The notes under the pieces: model-generated
Told to the model about the DNA's origin: nothing
Database searches by the model: none
What the model saw: only the letters and a program-made list of their open reading frames with translations
Program-made: the position numbers and the translations under genes
NCBI GenBank assembly: GCA_020161575.1
Contig: JAIUNR010000006.1
Location: 186,001-250,000 of the forward strand
Source: Pseudomonadota bacterium
GTDB taxonomy: Bacteria > Pseudomonadota > Alphaproteobacteria > Rhizobiales > Beijerinckiaceae
Direction of reading: 5' to 3'
Length of the DNA stretch: 64,000 nt
Shown here: positions 1 to 8,923 of the stretch, piece after piece
Layout: the number at the start of each line of letters is the position of its first letter
Position numbering within the stretch: the first letter of the stretch is position 1

Positions 1-234
1 GGAATCGCGCTCGATGGCGATGACATGCGCCGCGCCATGCGCGAGCAGGGCGCGCGTCAGCCCGCCAGGGCCGGGGCCGATCTCGATGACGACGTAATCC
101 TCAAGCGAACCGGCTGAACGGGCGATCTTCGAAGTGAGGTTGAGGTCGAGCAGGAAGTTCTGGCCGAGCGACTTTTTCGCATCCAGCTCGAAGTCACGAA
201 TAACCTCGCGCAGCGGGGGGAGATCGTCGATCAT
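1..234 (-). CDS. rsmA: 16S rRNA (adenine1518/1519-N6)-dimethyltransferase RsmA (KsgA), N-terminal part
   Basis: Methylates two adjacent adenines in the 3'-terminal hairpin of 16S rRNA during 30S maturation, using SAM. Only the first 78 codons are present; the gene runs off the left edge. The visible protein holds the family's two N-terminal signatures: [10 protein letters not shown] (about residues 21-30) and the SAM-binding glycine motif [10 protein letters not shown] (51-60), followed by an acidic ERD at the end of the next strand. The ATG at 234 is preceded on the minus strand by the surA stop only 6 bp away, so this is the last visible gene of the lptF-lptG-lptD-surA-rsmA operon. In most relatives pdxA sits between surA and rsmA; here it does not. 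Confidence 0.93.
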   Translation of the reverse strand, partial: MIDDLPPLREVIRDFELDAKKSLGQNFLLDLNLTSKIARSAGSLEDYVVIEIGPGPGGLTRALLAHGAAHVIAIERDS

Positions 235-240
235 CCCGGC

Positions 241-1152
241 TCAGCGGTACTGGATCTCGACCTTCTTGCGAAGTTCGGCCAGATAGGATTTCGCGTTTTC
301 CGAAATCTTCTTCTCGGAGAGGGCGGCTGCGACGTTGGAGCGCGAGGCTTCCGGGTTGTCGAGTACCTTCTTCTCGCAGATCGCGACCATCTCGATCCCC
401 TGATCGGAGGCGCCGGGCTGCGAGAGCCGGCCGACGGGGGTCTTGTCGAGCGTGGCGAGCAGTGGTTTGGGCAGATCCGCCGAGGAGCGGATCATCATCG
501 GGCGCAGGGCGACATTCGGCATCTGGCGCAGCTCGTCGAGGCTGGTCTCGCAGGAGGTGAATTTCGCCCGCGCCGCGTTCGCGGTGCGCTGGGCCGCGCC
601 GACATCGCCGCCCGCAACCACCACCACGACAGGCAGGAGATGAAACTCGGTGACCTTCGCCGCCTCGCGCTTCTTCTGTTCGATGGCGCCCTCAAGCTCG
701 GCATTGGAAACCTGCGTGCCGCGCTTGGCCTGATCGCGCAGCAGAACGCCCCAGGCGAGATCCGCGCGCATCTTGTCCTTGAGGATCGAGGGCTGGATGC
801 CTGCGCGCTTGAGATTGGCCTCGAACTCGAAAATGTTTTGCTTGTTGGCCTTGGCGAGCTTCTCGAATTCGCTCTCGACCCCCTCCTCGGTGATCCGGTA
901 GCCGATGCGCCGCGCTTCGGCGAGCTTCACCTGATCGTCAATCAGCTCGGTCAGCGCGCTCTTGCGGTCGAGCCTGCGCCGTTCTGTCAGGGCGGCGATG
1001 CGGATACGCTGCTCCACATCGAGCGAGGTGACGGGGCGGGAATTGACAAGGGCGAGCACGCCCTGTGCGCTGGCCGGGCCGGCAAGGACGGGAACAAGCG
1101 CCACACCAAGCGCGAACAGGGCCGGGCGCAGGGATTTCACGAGCTGGTTCAT
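241..1152 (-). CDS. surA: SurA-like periplasmic chaperone (SurA N-terminal domain protein)
   Basis: Probable periplasmic chaperone that escorts unfolded outer-membrane proteins to the BAM complex. The 303-residue protein has a signal peptide (basic start, hydrophobic stretch, cleavage near ASAQ at about residues 27-30). A SurA_N-type helical region follows, with LVNSRPVTSLDVEQR near residue 35. The parvulin region (about 165-260) is poorly conserved, as is common in alphaproteobacterial SurA, so isomerase activity is doubtful. Length is shorter than E. coli SurA (428), which carries two parvulin domains. The start overlaps the lptD stop (TGATG on the minus strand), implying translational coupling. 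Position between lptD and rsmA supports the name more strongly than sequence alone. Confidence 0.82.
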   Translation of the reverse strand: MNQLVKSLRPALFALGVALVPVLAGPASAQGVLALVNSRPVTSLDVEQRIRIAALTERRRLDRKSALTELIDDQVKLAEARRIGYRITEEGVESEFEKLAKANKQNIFEFEANLKRAGIQPSILKDKMRADLAWGVLLRDQAKRGTQVSNAELEGAIEQKKREAAKVTEFHLLPVVVVVAGGDVGAAQRTANAARAKFTSCETSLDELRQMPNVALRPMMIRSSADLPKPLLATLDKTPVGRLSQPGASDQGIEMVAICEKKVLDNPEASRSNVAAALSEKKISENAKSYLAELRKKVEIQYR

Positions 1153-3719
1153 CAGCGGGATGTCCTTTGGGCGAGCGAGGCGTCGCCGAGATCCTTCAGT
1201 TCAAGCCGCATCATATACAAGGAAGTCCTCTGGTTCGCACCCGTGAGGTAATCGTTGTAGGTGCGCGAATAGGTCAGCGAGAAATCCGTGCATTCGTCCT
1301 TGTAACCGACGCCGAGCATGGTGCCGGCCACGCTCCATTGCGAGGTGTTGCCGGCCGGATTGACGATGCGCTGCGTCAGGTAGCGGTCGAGATCGAAAAG
1401 CACAGAGCCCGTGACGTAATAGTTCTTCGGGAGGTCAATCTTGGCTTTGACGAAAAGCCCCTCGCGCCGAAGCGCGTAGCCCAGCTCGGGCTGCGGCGCG
1501 ATACGCGTGTAGAGCGTCGAGAGATGGACCCTGTCCGTGATGCTGGCCGTACCCTCGATATCGAGACGGCGCAGCGCCATGGTCTTTTCGTCAAAGCGCG
1601 CACGGGCCGTGATCGAGCTTGAGACATTGGGCTGGAACGTGGCCGCGCCGATATAATCCGAGCGTCGGCTCTCCAGTCCGCTGTTGCGGCCGGTATTGGC
1701 GAGATCGTATTGCGCGAAGGAATTGCGCCCCGCGACCTGCACCGATTGGCCGAAGAGCAGGCTGGCGAAGACGCCGTTATTAGCGCGGAAGGCATAGCGC
1801 CCGCCATAATTGACGCGCGTGCCGCCCTCGATGCGATCGTAGCCGGAGAATTTGTTGAACGAGAAGATGGAATTCTCGTCGAAGACAAGGCTTTGCGCGT
1901 CCTCGTTGGGCAATTTGCCGATGCGCTGCTCGTTGGGGCGCACGATAACCTGCGCCATCGGCTCGAAATGGTGCGAGCCGAGCGATGTCAGCGCCACGAA
2001 GGGATAACGGTATTCGAGACCCATCGAGGGCATCGAGCGGAACATCATGTTATCCGCGTTGCCGCCGAAGAAATTTGTCTGCTGGTCGTTGCCGTAACGT
2101 CCGGTGACGAAGCTGTTCGCCGGGCTGTTGTAACCCGACTTGTTGAGCTGGAGCCAGGCAAGATCGCCGCGCATGCCGAGGAAGGGCGTCCATTCCTGGC
2201 CGATCGGGTCGATGAAGCGCTTGCGCCAGGAAATGTCGAGGCTGGTGCGGGCATATTGGCCGGCAAAGCCGCGCAGCAGGCATTCGCCCGGCCGGTAGCG
2301 ACCGATATCCACGCCGCCGGCATTGTAGGAACAGCCGTAATAATAGCCTTCCCGATTGGAATAGAGCAGGCGCGGCGGGATGAAGTTCGCCGTGTTCGAG
2401 AGCGGTTGATAGAAGGCGGCGTCGCGGTTGATGATCGCGCCATTGGCCGTCACCTTCAGCTCGCCGCCGATACTGTCGGGCGTGAAGCGGCGGTCGAAAT
2501 CGAAGCTCGGCATCGCCGTGCCGATCTGCGGCTGCCAATCGGACGTTGTCAGCCCGAGGAAGTGATAGGCCGAGAGATCGAACCAGGAACGCTCGCCGCG
2601 TCCGCGCAGATAGACGCTCGAAACGGCTTCCGCGAAGTAATTGGTCGCAAGGTTTGACGGCTTCACCTTGTAATCGGTGAAATAGAACTTGTCCGTCGCC
2701 CAGGAGGCGTCCCAGCCGAATTGCCATTTCTCGTTGAGATGGAACAGGCCACGCGAGGAAACGGAGCCACGGAAGGTCTTCGCGCCGGCGCCGAGATAGG
2801 GCAGGGCGCTGAACGCGCTGCGATCCTGCTGGAATATGCCGTTGGCGCGGATGTTGTAGGAACCGTTCTCGAGCCGGTGGCGCCAGAGCAGATCAGCGTG
2901 GAAACCCTGCCGTGAATAATAGGTAGGTGTGAAGGTCACGTCGTAATTGGGCGCCATCGCCCAGTAGAGGGGCACCGAAACGCCATGGCCAAGGCGCGTC
3001 TTCGAGACGAAGCGCGGCGAAAGCACGCCCGAAAGACGGTTCACCGTCGGGTCCGGCGAGGCGAAATAAGGGAAGAAGGCGACCGGCACGCCCCAGAATT
3101 CCAGCGTCGCATTCTCGTAATAGATGCGCTGCTCGGAATTGTTGTGGATGATCCGGGCGGCCTTGACCTGCCAGAGCGGCGGCTTCTCGGGCGCCTCCTT
3201 GCAGGCTTCGCAGGCGGTGAAAGTGCCGCGTTCGAACACGGTCTGCTCGCCGCCGGAACGTTCGGCGCGAGCGGCGGAGATGCGGTTCTTTGTCGTGGTC
3301 TCGATGCGCAGGGAATCGATGAACCCGTCCTTGAAATCGTCGGTCAGCTCGAAGCGGTCGCCCCAGGTTTTCGTGCCGTCGGCCTCGGTCAGGCGCGCAT
3401 TGCCTTCGGCAAAGACCCGCTTGTTGGCGCGGTCGTAGGTGACGCGATCCGCCTCGAGCGTGCGGCCCTGATAATAGATCTGGACATTGCCGGAAGCGCT
3501 GACGCGATCCTTGTCGCGGTCGTAGACGACCTCGCGCGCATCGACCAGCATGCGCGCCTGCTTGTTGTTCTTTGATTTGGCGGCGAGGCGGTCATTGAGC
3601 GTCTGCGCGGCGGCGTCATGCGGCAGCACGACGCCGATCGCGAGCAGCGCGACCGAGCCGAGAAGGGCGTTGCGGATCGTTAACCAATCCATGCGATTCT
3701 TACCAAAAGACGCGCTCAT
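1152..3719 (-). CDS. lptD: LPS-assembly protein LptD
   Basis: Outer-membrane beta-barrel that, with LptE, inserts lipopolysaccharide into the outer leaflet. With the start at 3719 it has 855 residues: a signal peptide ending near DAAAQ (about 35-39), an LptA/OstA-type jellyroll domain (about 55-160, with NVQIYYQG and LEADRVTYD), then a long barrel domain rich in aromatic beta-strands. A cysteine pair at about 170 and 173 and a few later cysteines could form the disulfides typical of LptD. A longer upstream reading exists but would run deep into lptG; ATG 3719 overlaps the lptG stop as TGATG, the same arrangement as at the surA junction. An inner ATG at 3692 is the only serious alternative start. 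Confidence 0.95.
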   Translation of the reverse strand: MSASFGKNRMDWLTIRNALLGSVALLAIGVVLPHDAAAQTLNDRLAAKSKNNKQARMLVDAREVVYDRDKDRVSASGNVQIYYQGRTLEADRVTYDRANKRVFAEGNARLTEADGTKTWGDRFELTDDFKDGFIDSLRIETTTKNRISAARAERSGGEQTVFERGTFTACEACKEAPEKPPLWQVKAARIIHNNSEQRIYYENATLEFWGVPVAFFPYFASPDPTVNRLSGVLSPRFVSKTRLGHGVSVPLYWAMAPNYDVTFTPTYYSRQGFHADLLWRHRLENGSYNIRANGIFQQDRSAFSALPYLGAGAKTFRGSVSSRGLFHLNEKWQFGWDASWATDKFYFTDYKVKPSNLATNYFAEAVSSVYLRGRGERSWFDLSAYHFLGLTTSDWQPQIGTAMPSFDFDRRFTPDSIGGELKVTANGAIINRDAAFYQPLSNTANFIPPRLLYSNREGYYYGCSYNAGGVDIGRYRPGECLLRGFAGQYARTSLDISWRKRFIDPIGQEWTPFLGMRGDLAWLQLNKSGYNSPANSFVTGRYGNDQQTNFFGGNADNMMFRSMPSMGLEYRYPFVALTSLGSHHFEPMAQVIVRPNEQRIGKLPNEDAQSLVFDENSIFSFNKFSGYDRIEGGTRVNYGGRYAFRANNGVFASLLFGQSVQVAGRNSFAQYDLANTGRNSGLESRRSDYIGAATFQPNVSSSITARARFDEKTMALRRLDIEGTASITDRVHLSTLYTRIAPQPELGYALRREGLFVKAKIDLPKNYYVTGSVLFDLDRYLTQRIVNPAGNTSQWSVAGTMLGVGYKDECTDFSLTYSRTYNDYLTGANQRTSLYMMRLELKDLGDASLAQRTSR

Positions 3720-4801
3720 CAGCCGTCTTCCTTGTGCAGAAGTGTCAGAACGCCGAGCGCCGAGGCAACAGAAGGCGCAACCCAGGCCGCGAAAGCAGCC
3801 GAGACCACCCCTGCATTCCCAAGGTCCTGCGCGACTTCCGTCGCAACATAAAGGCCAAAACCTGCGCTCACGCCACCCAACACCATCCGTGCCAGTCCAC
3901 CAGATCGTAAAAACTTTAATGAAAAACAAGCGGCCAAAAGTACCATCGCGATCAGCAGGGCCGGCCGCGCCAGCAAGGTTTGATACATAAGCCGATACCG
4001 CGTCGCGTCGAGCCCGGCAAGCTCCAGTCGGTTAACGATTTCGGGAAGCGACCAAAAGGACACAGCCTGACCCGGCCCCAGCAGCGAGCGCAGCTCCTCC
4101 GGCGTGAGGTTGGAGGCGACGAGATAGGCGGCGTGATTTTCCGGCTCCACCTCGAGCGAGACCACGCGCGCTTGCTCGAAGCGCCAATAGCCCGTCTTCA
4201 ATGCGGCAAGCGGCGCCTCGATGCGTTCGAGCAGCTGGTTGTTCTGGTCCATGACAAAGGCGGTCACGCCGCGCATCGTGTTGGTATCCGGGTCGAAGGC
4301 GCTGGCGCGCAGGATCGCCTCGCCATCCACCGAGCGCTGACGCAGCCAGATGTCCTTGCCGAGTGTGGCGCCGCCGCGGCGGAAGATCTGCGCCTCCAGC
4401 GTGCCGGCGCGATCCTTCAGGGTGCTCGCGAGCGGATTGAAGGCGGCGGCGATAAGAATGCCGAGGGTCAACGCGACGAGCAGCGCCGGGGCGATGAACT
4501 GCCAGGCGGAGATTCCGGCGGCGCGCGCGACCACCAGCTCCAGCTTGCGCGAGAGCGCGATGAAGCTCGTCATCGCGCCGAAAAGGACGCCGAAGGGGAT
4601 GACCCGCTCCGCCGTCGCGGGCGTGCGGTAAAGCGCGAGCTTCGCCATGGTCCCGATGCTGGCGCCGGCCGCGTCGCCCGCGCGGCGCATCAGCTCCACG
4701 AAATCCAGCGTGTAGATCAGCAGGAAGATCGTCGCGAAGACGGTCAACACAGCGAGCGCGAAGCGCCGCGCGAAATAGAAGCCGAGGGTCCGCCCGATCA
4801 T
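3719..4801 (-). CDS. lptG: LPS export ABC transporter permease LptG
   Basis: Inner-membrane subunit of the LptB2FG transporter, which extracts LPS and passes it to the LptC-LptA bridge. The 360-residue protein has the YjgP/YjgQ architecture: an N-terminal TM bundle beginning TLGFYFARRF, a TM pair around residues 40-110, a periplasmic beta-jellyroll in the middle (about 120-245), and C-terminal TM helices (about 265-350). I chose ATG 4801 because it overlaps the lptF stop as ATGA, while an upstream in-frame ATG at 4870 would overlap lptF by 70 bp. It is the second gene of the operon and is also overlapped by lptD downstream. Confidence 0.93.
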   Translation of the reverse strand: MIGRTLGFYFARRFALAVLTVFATIFLLIYTLDFVELMRRAGDAAGASIGTMAKLALYRTPATAERVIPFGVLFGAMTSFIALSRKLELVVARAAGISAWQFIAPALLVALTLGILIAAAFNPLASTLKDRAGTLEAQIFRRGGATLGKDIWLRQRSVDGEAILRASAFDPDTNTMRGVTAFVMDQNNQLLERIEAPLAALKTGYWRFEQARVVSLEVEPENHAAYLVASNLTPEELRSLLGPGQAVSFWSLPEIVNRLELAGLDATRYRLMYQTLLARPALLIAMVLLAACFSLKFLRSGGLARMVLGGVSAGFGLYVATEVAQDLGNAGVVSAAFAAWVAPSVASALGVLTLLHKEDG

Positions 4802-5970
4802 CGCGCGGTACCGGCTGTATTGGCGCGCGAGAAGCGCTCGGCCAGCGCCTGCCAGTCGATCGCGATCCATTGCCGCCGCTTGATCGGCCAGAAGGCGCGC
4901 CGCGCCTGGATCGCCGCCCCGAGCATGAAGGCAATCGGCACCAGATACATCAGCACCACGCCGGCTTGCGCGCGGACGGCAAGACTCGTCGCCGCGAAAC
5001 CGGCAATGCGCATCGCCACGAGCGCGACGACGGCGCCCGCGATGGCCGCGCCCCGGCTCTGGCGCGTGGTGCGTGCATGGCCGAGCGCCGCGAAGGCGAT
5101 GGCCAGCGTCGCGAAGGGGTAAAGGGGGTTGGAAAGCCTGTCGTGCAATTCGGCGCGGAAACGCCCGTAGATCGGTTTGACGAAGCTATCCTCGCGATCG
5201 AGCGTCAGCAATTCCCATGTCCGACGTTCGCGCGGCTTGTACTGCACATTGCCGGTAGCCTGCTCGAACTGGTCGAGATCGAAGACGTAGCGGTCAAAAG
5301 CGATGATCGCGCTCTCGCGCTGGTTCGGATCCTGCCGCTGCATCGAGCCGCGTTCGAGCACCAGATAGGTCGAGCCCTCAACTTCAAGGATCTGACCGCG
5401 CCCGGCGAGATACGTCGCGGCGAGGCGCGGGTCGCGCGAATCATGGATCAGCACCCCGCCCATCCCGCCGCCGGGCAGGCGCTCGCGGAAATGGAAGGTG
5501 ATGCCCTGATCGAGCGAGATGAACTTTCCCTCCTGCACGATGCGTGTCACCACATCGGCCCGGACCTTGGTGATCAGCGTGCGCAGGGCGCGGAAGCTCT
5601 CCGGCATGGCATGAAGCGTGATGAAGCCCACGATTGTCGCGACAAGGAAGGTCAGGACCAGCAATGGTTTCAACATGGTGCGCGGCGCCATGCCGGCGGC
5701 GTTCATCACGATCAGCTCGCTGTCGCCGTTGAGGCGGTTGAGCGCGTAGAGGATCGCGATGAAGAGGGCGAGCGGCGCGATGATCATCACCAGTGCCGGT
5801 AACCCGTACAGCGTCACCTGGAAGAAGATGAGCAGGGTCTGGCCCTTGCCGGTCACGAGGTTGAGCTCGCGCAAAGCCTGGCTTAGCCAGATGACGGCCG
5901 TGAGCGCGATCAGACAGGCGAGGAAGGCCCCGCCCGCGATCCTGAAAATATAGCGCTCGACCAGATTCAT
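4798..5970 (-). CDS. lptF: LPS export ABC transporter permease LptF
   Basis: Partner of LptG in the LptB2FG lipopolysaccharide exporter. The 390-residue protein starts MNLVERYIFRIAGG, typical of the family, has TM helices near residues 12-35 and 55-110, a periplasmic jellyroll domain, and three C-terminal TM segments. The open frame continues upstream to 7758 through the pepA region, but that part is antisense shadow; ATG 5970 has a GGGAG ribosome-binding site about 6-8 bases ahead and the correct N-terminus. First gene of the minus-strand operon, divergent from pepA across 234 bp that must hold both promoters. Confidence 0.94.
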   Translation of the reverse strand: MNLVERYIFRIAGGAFLACLIALTAVIWLSQALRELNLVTGKGQTLLIFFQVTLYGLPALVMIIAPLALFIAILYALNRLNGDSELIVMNAAGMAPRTMLKPLLVLTFLVATIVGFITLHAMPESFRALRTLITKVRADVVTRIVQEGKFISLDQGITFHFRERLPGGGMGGVLIHDSRDPRLAATYLAGRGQILEVEGSTYLVLERGSMQRQDPNQRESAIIAFDRYVFDLDQFEQATGNVQYKPRERRTWELLTLDREDSFVKPIYGRFRAELHDRLSNPLYPFATLAIAFAALGHARTTRQSRGAAIAGAVVALVAMRIAGFAATSLAVRAQAGVVLMYLVPIAFMLGAAIQARRAFWPIKRRQWIAIDWQALAERFSRANTAGTAR

Positions 5971-6204
5971 CACCGTCTCCCGAATTCTCTTTTGCCCGAA
6001 ATCGCGGCATCGGCAAGGCTGAAGCCGGCATCTTGAGCCGGGATAGCCCTTTTGAACGGGGTGGAATGTGAAGCCCGGTCTGTTCCGTATCAAAAGGAGC
6101 GCATGAAAAGGCGGATTGTGCCGCCTGCGCTCTTGCCGGAACCAGAAAACCGCTCCACCTTGCGCCAAACTCGCGCGATTCCGCGAGAAATCCGAGGATT
6201 CCCC

Positions 6205-7695
6205 ATGTCGCAATCGATCAAGATTCAATTTGTCGCCGATAACGAGGCGTTTTCGCCCGTGCTGGTGCTGTTCGCCGGCAAGGACGGCACGCTCGCCGAA
6301 GCCGCCGCGAAGCGGGTAGGCAAGGCCGTGGCGGCGCGTATCAAGGCCGTCGCGACCACAGAGAGCTTTTCGGGGAAGGCGGGCAGCAGCCTCGCGCTGC
6401 CGGCGGAATCGGGGCTTGGCGATTCGCCCGTTCACCTGCTGCTGGTCGGCACAGGCGAGGGCGAGACGGATTTCCTGCGCCTGGGCGGTCAGGTGCAGTC
6501 GAAACTGCCCAAGGGGCGTGATGCGAGCGTGTTCTGCGCGCTGCCGGGTGGCGCCTTTGATGCGGTCGCCGCCGCCGAATTCAGCCTCGGCTTCCGCATG
6601 GCGGCCTACCGTTTCGACCGCTACCAGACCAAGAAGGGCGAAGAGACGGATTCCAAGCCGGGCGCTCTCAGCCTTCTCGTCGATAACCCCGCGGCCGCGC
6701 GCAAGGAGGCCAAGACGCGCGAAGCGATCTATGGCGGTATTGAACTCGCCCGCGATCTCGTGAACGAGCCGCCGAACGTGCTGACCCCGGCGGAATTCGC
6801 CAAGCGCGCGGCGGGTCTCGAAAAGCTCGGCGTCGAGATCGAGGTGCTCGACGAGAAAGCGCTGAAGAAGCTTGGCATGCGCGCGCTGCTCGGCGTGGGG
6901 CAGGGCTCCGAGCAGGAGAGCCATGTTGTCGTGATGAAATGGCTCGGCGCCAAGGATGAGAAGGCGGCGCCTGTCGCGCTTGTCGGCAAGGGCGTGGTCT
7001 TCGATACCGGCGGCATCTCCATCAAGCCGGCGGAAAGCATGGAAGATATGAAGGGCGATATGGCGGGCGCAGCCGCCGTGGTCGGCGCGATGCACGCGCT
7101 CGCCGCCCGCAAGGCAAAGGCGAATGTCGTCGGCGTCATCGGCCTCGTCGAGAACATGCCCGACGGCAAGGCGCAGCGCCCCGGCGATATCGTCACCTCG
7201 ATGTCCGGCCAGACGATCGAGATCATCAATACCGATGCCGAAGGCCGCCTCGTGCTGGCCGATGTGCTCTGGTACACCAAGACGAAATTCAACCCGAAGG
7301 TGATGGTCAACTGCGCGACGCTGACCGGCGCGATCATTGTCGCGCTCGGCGTGGAACATGCCGGGCTGTTCTCGAACAATGACGAGCTGGCCGCCAATCT
7401 CACCAAGGCCGGCCTCGCCACCGGCGAAAAGGTGTGGCGGATGCCGCTCGCGCCGGAATACGACAAGATCATGGATTCCAAATTCGCGGATGTGAAGAAT
7501 TCCGGCGGTCGCAAGGGTGGCTCGATCATTGCCGCGCAATTCCTCCAGCGCTTCGTCGATGGTTGCCCCTGGGCGCATATCGACCTCGCCGGCACCGCGA
7601 TGGGCTCGCCGGTGACGGATATCTCGAAGGGCTGGGCATCGGGCTATGGCGTGCGCCTGTTCGACCGGCTGGTCGCGGATCATTACGAGGGGTGA
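6205..7695 (+). CDS. pepA: leucyl aminopeptidase PepA (M17 family)
   Basis: Cytosolic di-metal exopeptidase removing N-terminal residues; some PepA proteins also bind DNA in Xer recombination or regulation. The 496 residues match the family length (about 500). The N-terminal macro-like domain is divergent; the C-terminal catalytic domain contains [16 protein letters not shown] with the metal/catalytic lysine and aspartate, the second metal site MKGDMAGA, and the M17 signature NTDAEGRL. An in-frame ATG exists at 6052, but ATG 6205 gives the normal N-terminus and follows a GAGGA site. The pepA/lptF divergent pair followed by holC is conserved in alphaproteobacteria. Confidence 0.95.
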   Translation: MSQSIKIQFVADNEAFSPVLVLFAGKDGTLAEAAAKRVGKAVAARIKAVATTESFSGKAGSSLALPAESGLGDSPVHLLLVGTGEGETDFLRLGGQVQSKLPKGRDASVFCALPGGAFDAVAAAEFSLGFRMAAYRFDRYQTKKGEETDSKPGALSLLVDNPAAARKEAKTREAIYGGIELARDLVNEPPNVLTPAEFAKRAAGLEKLGVEIEVLDEKALKKLGMRALLGVGQGSEQESHVVVMKWLGAKDEKAAPVALVGKGVVFDTGGISIKPAESMEDMKGDMAGAAAVVGAMHALAARKAKANVVGVIGLVENMPDGKAQRPGDIVTSMSGQTIEIINTDAEGRLVLADVLWYTKTKFNPKVMVNCATLTGAIIVALGVEHAGLFSNNDELAANLTKAGLATGEKVWRMPLAPEYDKIMDSKFADVKNSGGRKGGSIIAAQFLQRFVDGCPWAHIDLAGTAMGSPVTDISKGWASGYGVRLFDRLVADHYEG

Positions 7696-7707
7696 GACGG
7701 TTTTCTC

Positions 7708-7800
7708 CGTCATTGCGAGGAGGGCAAAGCCCGACGCGGCAATCCAGATCTCCCGCAAAGACAGATGGATTGCTTCGTCGCCACGTTCCTCGCAATGACG
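7708..7800. repeat. palindromic intergenic repeat (REP/MITE-like)
   Basis: A 93-bp element between pepA and holC. Perfect outer arms are CGTCATTGCGAGGA (7708-7721) and its reverse complement (7787-7800); inner arms GCAATCCA (7739-7746) and TGGATTGC (7766-7773) also pair. The words CGTCATTGCGAGG and GCAATCCA are typical of a short palindromic repeat family dispersed in many alphaproteobacterial genomes. It can fold into a long hairpin in the transcript and may act as a processing or 3'-stability element for pepA. I saw no second copy in this window. Confidence 0.75.
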
Positions 7801-7819
7801 AAATGCGTGGAGCGACGCA

Positions 7820-8266
7820 ATGACTGAAATCCTCTTCTACCATCTGCAGGGACAGCCGCTTGAAAAGGCGCTGCCCCTGCTGCTCGAGAAAACGGTCGAG
7901 AAGGGCTGGAACGCGGTGATCCGCGCCGGCACCGAGGAGCGGCTCGCGGTTCTCGACGAGGCGCTCTGGTCCTACAAGGAGGACAGTTTTCTTCCCCATG
8001 GCCGTGAGGAGGAAGGCGATGCGGAGCACCAGCCGATCCTGCTCACGACCAAGGACATCCGCCCCAACGAGGCCGAGGTGGTCTTTCTGGTTGATCGCGC
8101 GCCGCTGCCCGCTTCCTACGATGTCGAGCGCGTGGTGCTGATGTTCGACGGCGAGGACCCTGAGGCGCTTGATGAAGCCCGCGCGGCGTGGAAGGTGGTC
8201 AAGGGCCTCGGCCACCCCGCCACCTACTGGCAGCAGGATGGCGGCAGGTGGGTGAAGAAGGGGTAG
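7820..8266 (+). CDS. holC: DNA polymerase III subunit chi (HolC)
   Basis: Accessory clamp-loader subunit that links the replisome to single-stranded-DNA-binding protein. The 148-residue protein begins TEILFYHLQGQPLEKALP, keeps the family's central segment (REEEGDAEHQPILLT followed by NEAEVVFLVD), and ends with the helix and WQQDGGRWVKK tail usual in alphaproteobacterial HolC. A GGAG sequence lies just ahead of the ATG. It follows pepA in the same orientation, a conserved pairing, though a 93-bp palindromic repeat separates them. Confidence 0.93.
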   Translation: MTEILFYHLQGQPLEKALPLLLEKTVEKGWNAVIRAGTEERLAVLDEALWSYKEDSFLPHGREEEGDAEHQPILLTTKDIRPNEAEVVFLVDRAPLPASYDVERVVLMFDGEDPEALDEARAAWKVVKGLGHPATYWQQDGGRWVKKG

Positions 8267-8342
8267 GGGCAGATTTTGCCATAGGCCGCGCCCTTTTCAT
8301 CATCGCTTGTCTCGGTTTTGCAATGCCGACATTGATATGGGA

Positions 8343-8372
8343 GGCAGGTTCTTGAAAACCTGCCAATTATTC
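8343..8372 (+). terminator. probable terminator of holC
   Basis: Perfect 8-bp stem GGCAGGTT/AACCTGCC (8343-8350 with 8357-8364), loop of 6, followed by an AT-rich AATTATTC rather than a pure T run. It sits 77 bp after holC and 31 bp before the next start codon, so it may be a weak terminator or an attenuating leader hairpin for the downstream gene. Confidence 0.5.
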
Positions 8373-8394
8373 ATCTGATTGCAGGGGGGGTAAT

Positions 8395-8913
8395 ATGAAT
8401 CTTGTTCTTTGTACTCGTGCCATGGCCTTTGTCGCTTTTGCGCTTGCCGTCACGCCGCTTGCGGCCAAATCCCTGTCCCTGTCCGCCGGTACGGTCAGCA
8501 TCGCTTTCGATATCCCGGACAACTGGGAGAGCGCGCGCGTGAAGCGGGGCCTTGAAATCAAGAGCGGCGATGGCGAGGTGTTCCTGTGGATCGAATCCTA
8601 TCCCCACGCCGATCTCGAAAAGATCAAGGCGGAGCATGGGAAATATTTCGCACAGCAGGGCGTTTCCGTCACGGGCGAGCCGAAGATCAATGCGCAGGAT
8701 TTTCCGGGCTACAGCCTCGCCATGATGGATATTCCCGCCACCTGGAAGGGCAAGCCCACGGTGCTGCGCTATATCATCGTCGAGCCCAAGGCGTCGACCA
8801 AGAACCCGATCATGCTGTCCTACTGGGCCTCGCCGGAAGGCGACAAGACCCATGACGGCGCCATGCAGGCACTGGTCAATAGTCTCGCAGCCGGAATCGA
8901 CAAGGCGATGTAA
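8395..8913 (+). CDS. hypothetical exported protein
   Basis: Unrecognised 172-residue protein. The N-terminus has a signal peptide (hydrophobic stretch FVAFALAVTPLAA, predicted cleavage about residues 24-25), so it should reach the periplasm. The mature part is mixed alpha/beta with FDIPDNWESAR near its start and an even spread of charged residues. The pattern of short strands after a WES-type motif is loosely reminiscent of the DcrB/PsbP/Mog1-like fold, but I cannot confirm this. No cysteines in the mature protein and no lipobox. A strong G-run ribosome-binding site precedes the ATG. It lies convergent to the ABC-F gene with only 10 bp between stop codons. Confidence 0.75.
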   Translation: MNLVLCTRAMAFVAFALAVTPLAAKSLSLSAGTVSIAFDIPDNWESARVKRGLEIKSGDGEVFLWIESYPHADLEKIKAEHGKYFAQQGVSVTGEPKINAQDFPGYSLAMMDIPATWKGKPTVLRYIIVEPKASTKNPIMLSYWASPEGDKTHDGAMQALVNSLAAGIDKAM

Positions 8914-8923
8914 GGGGAGGGGC

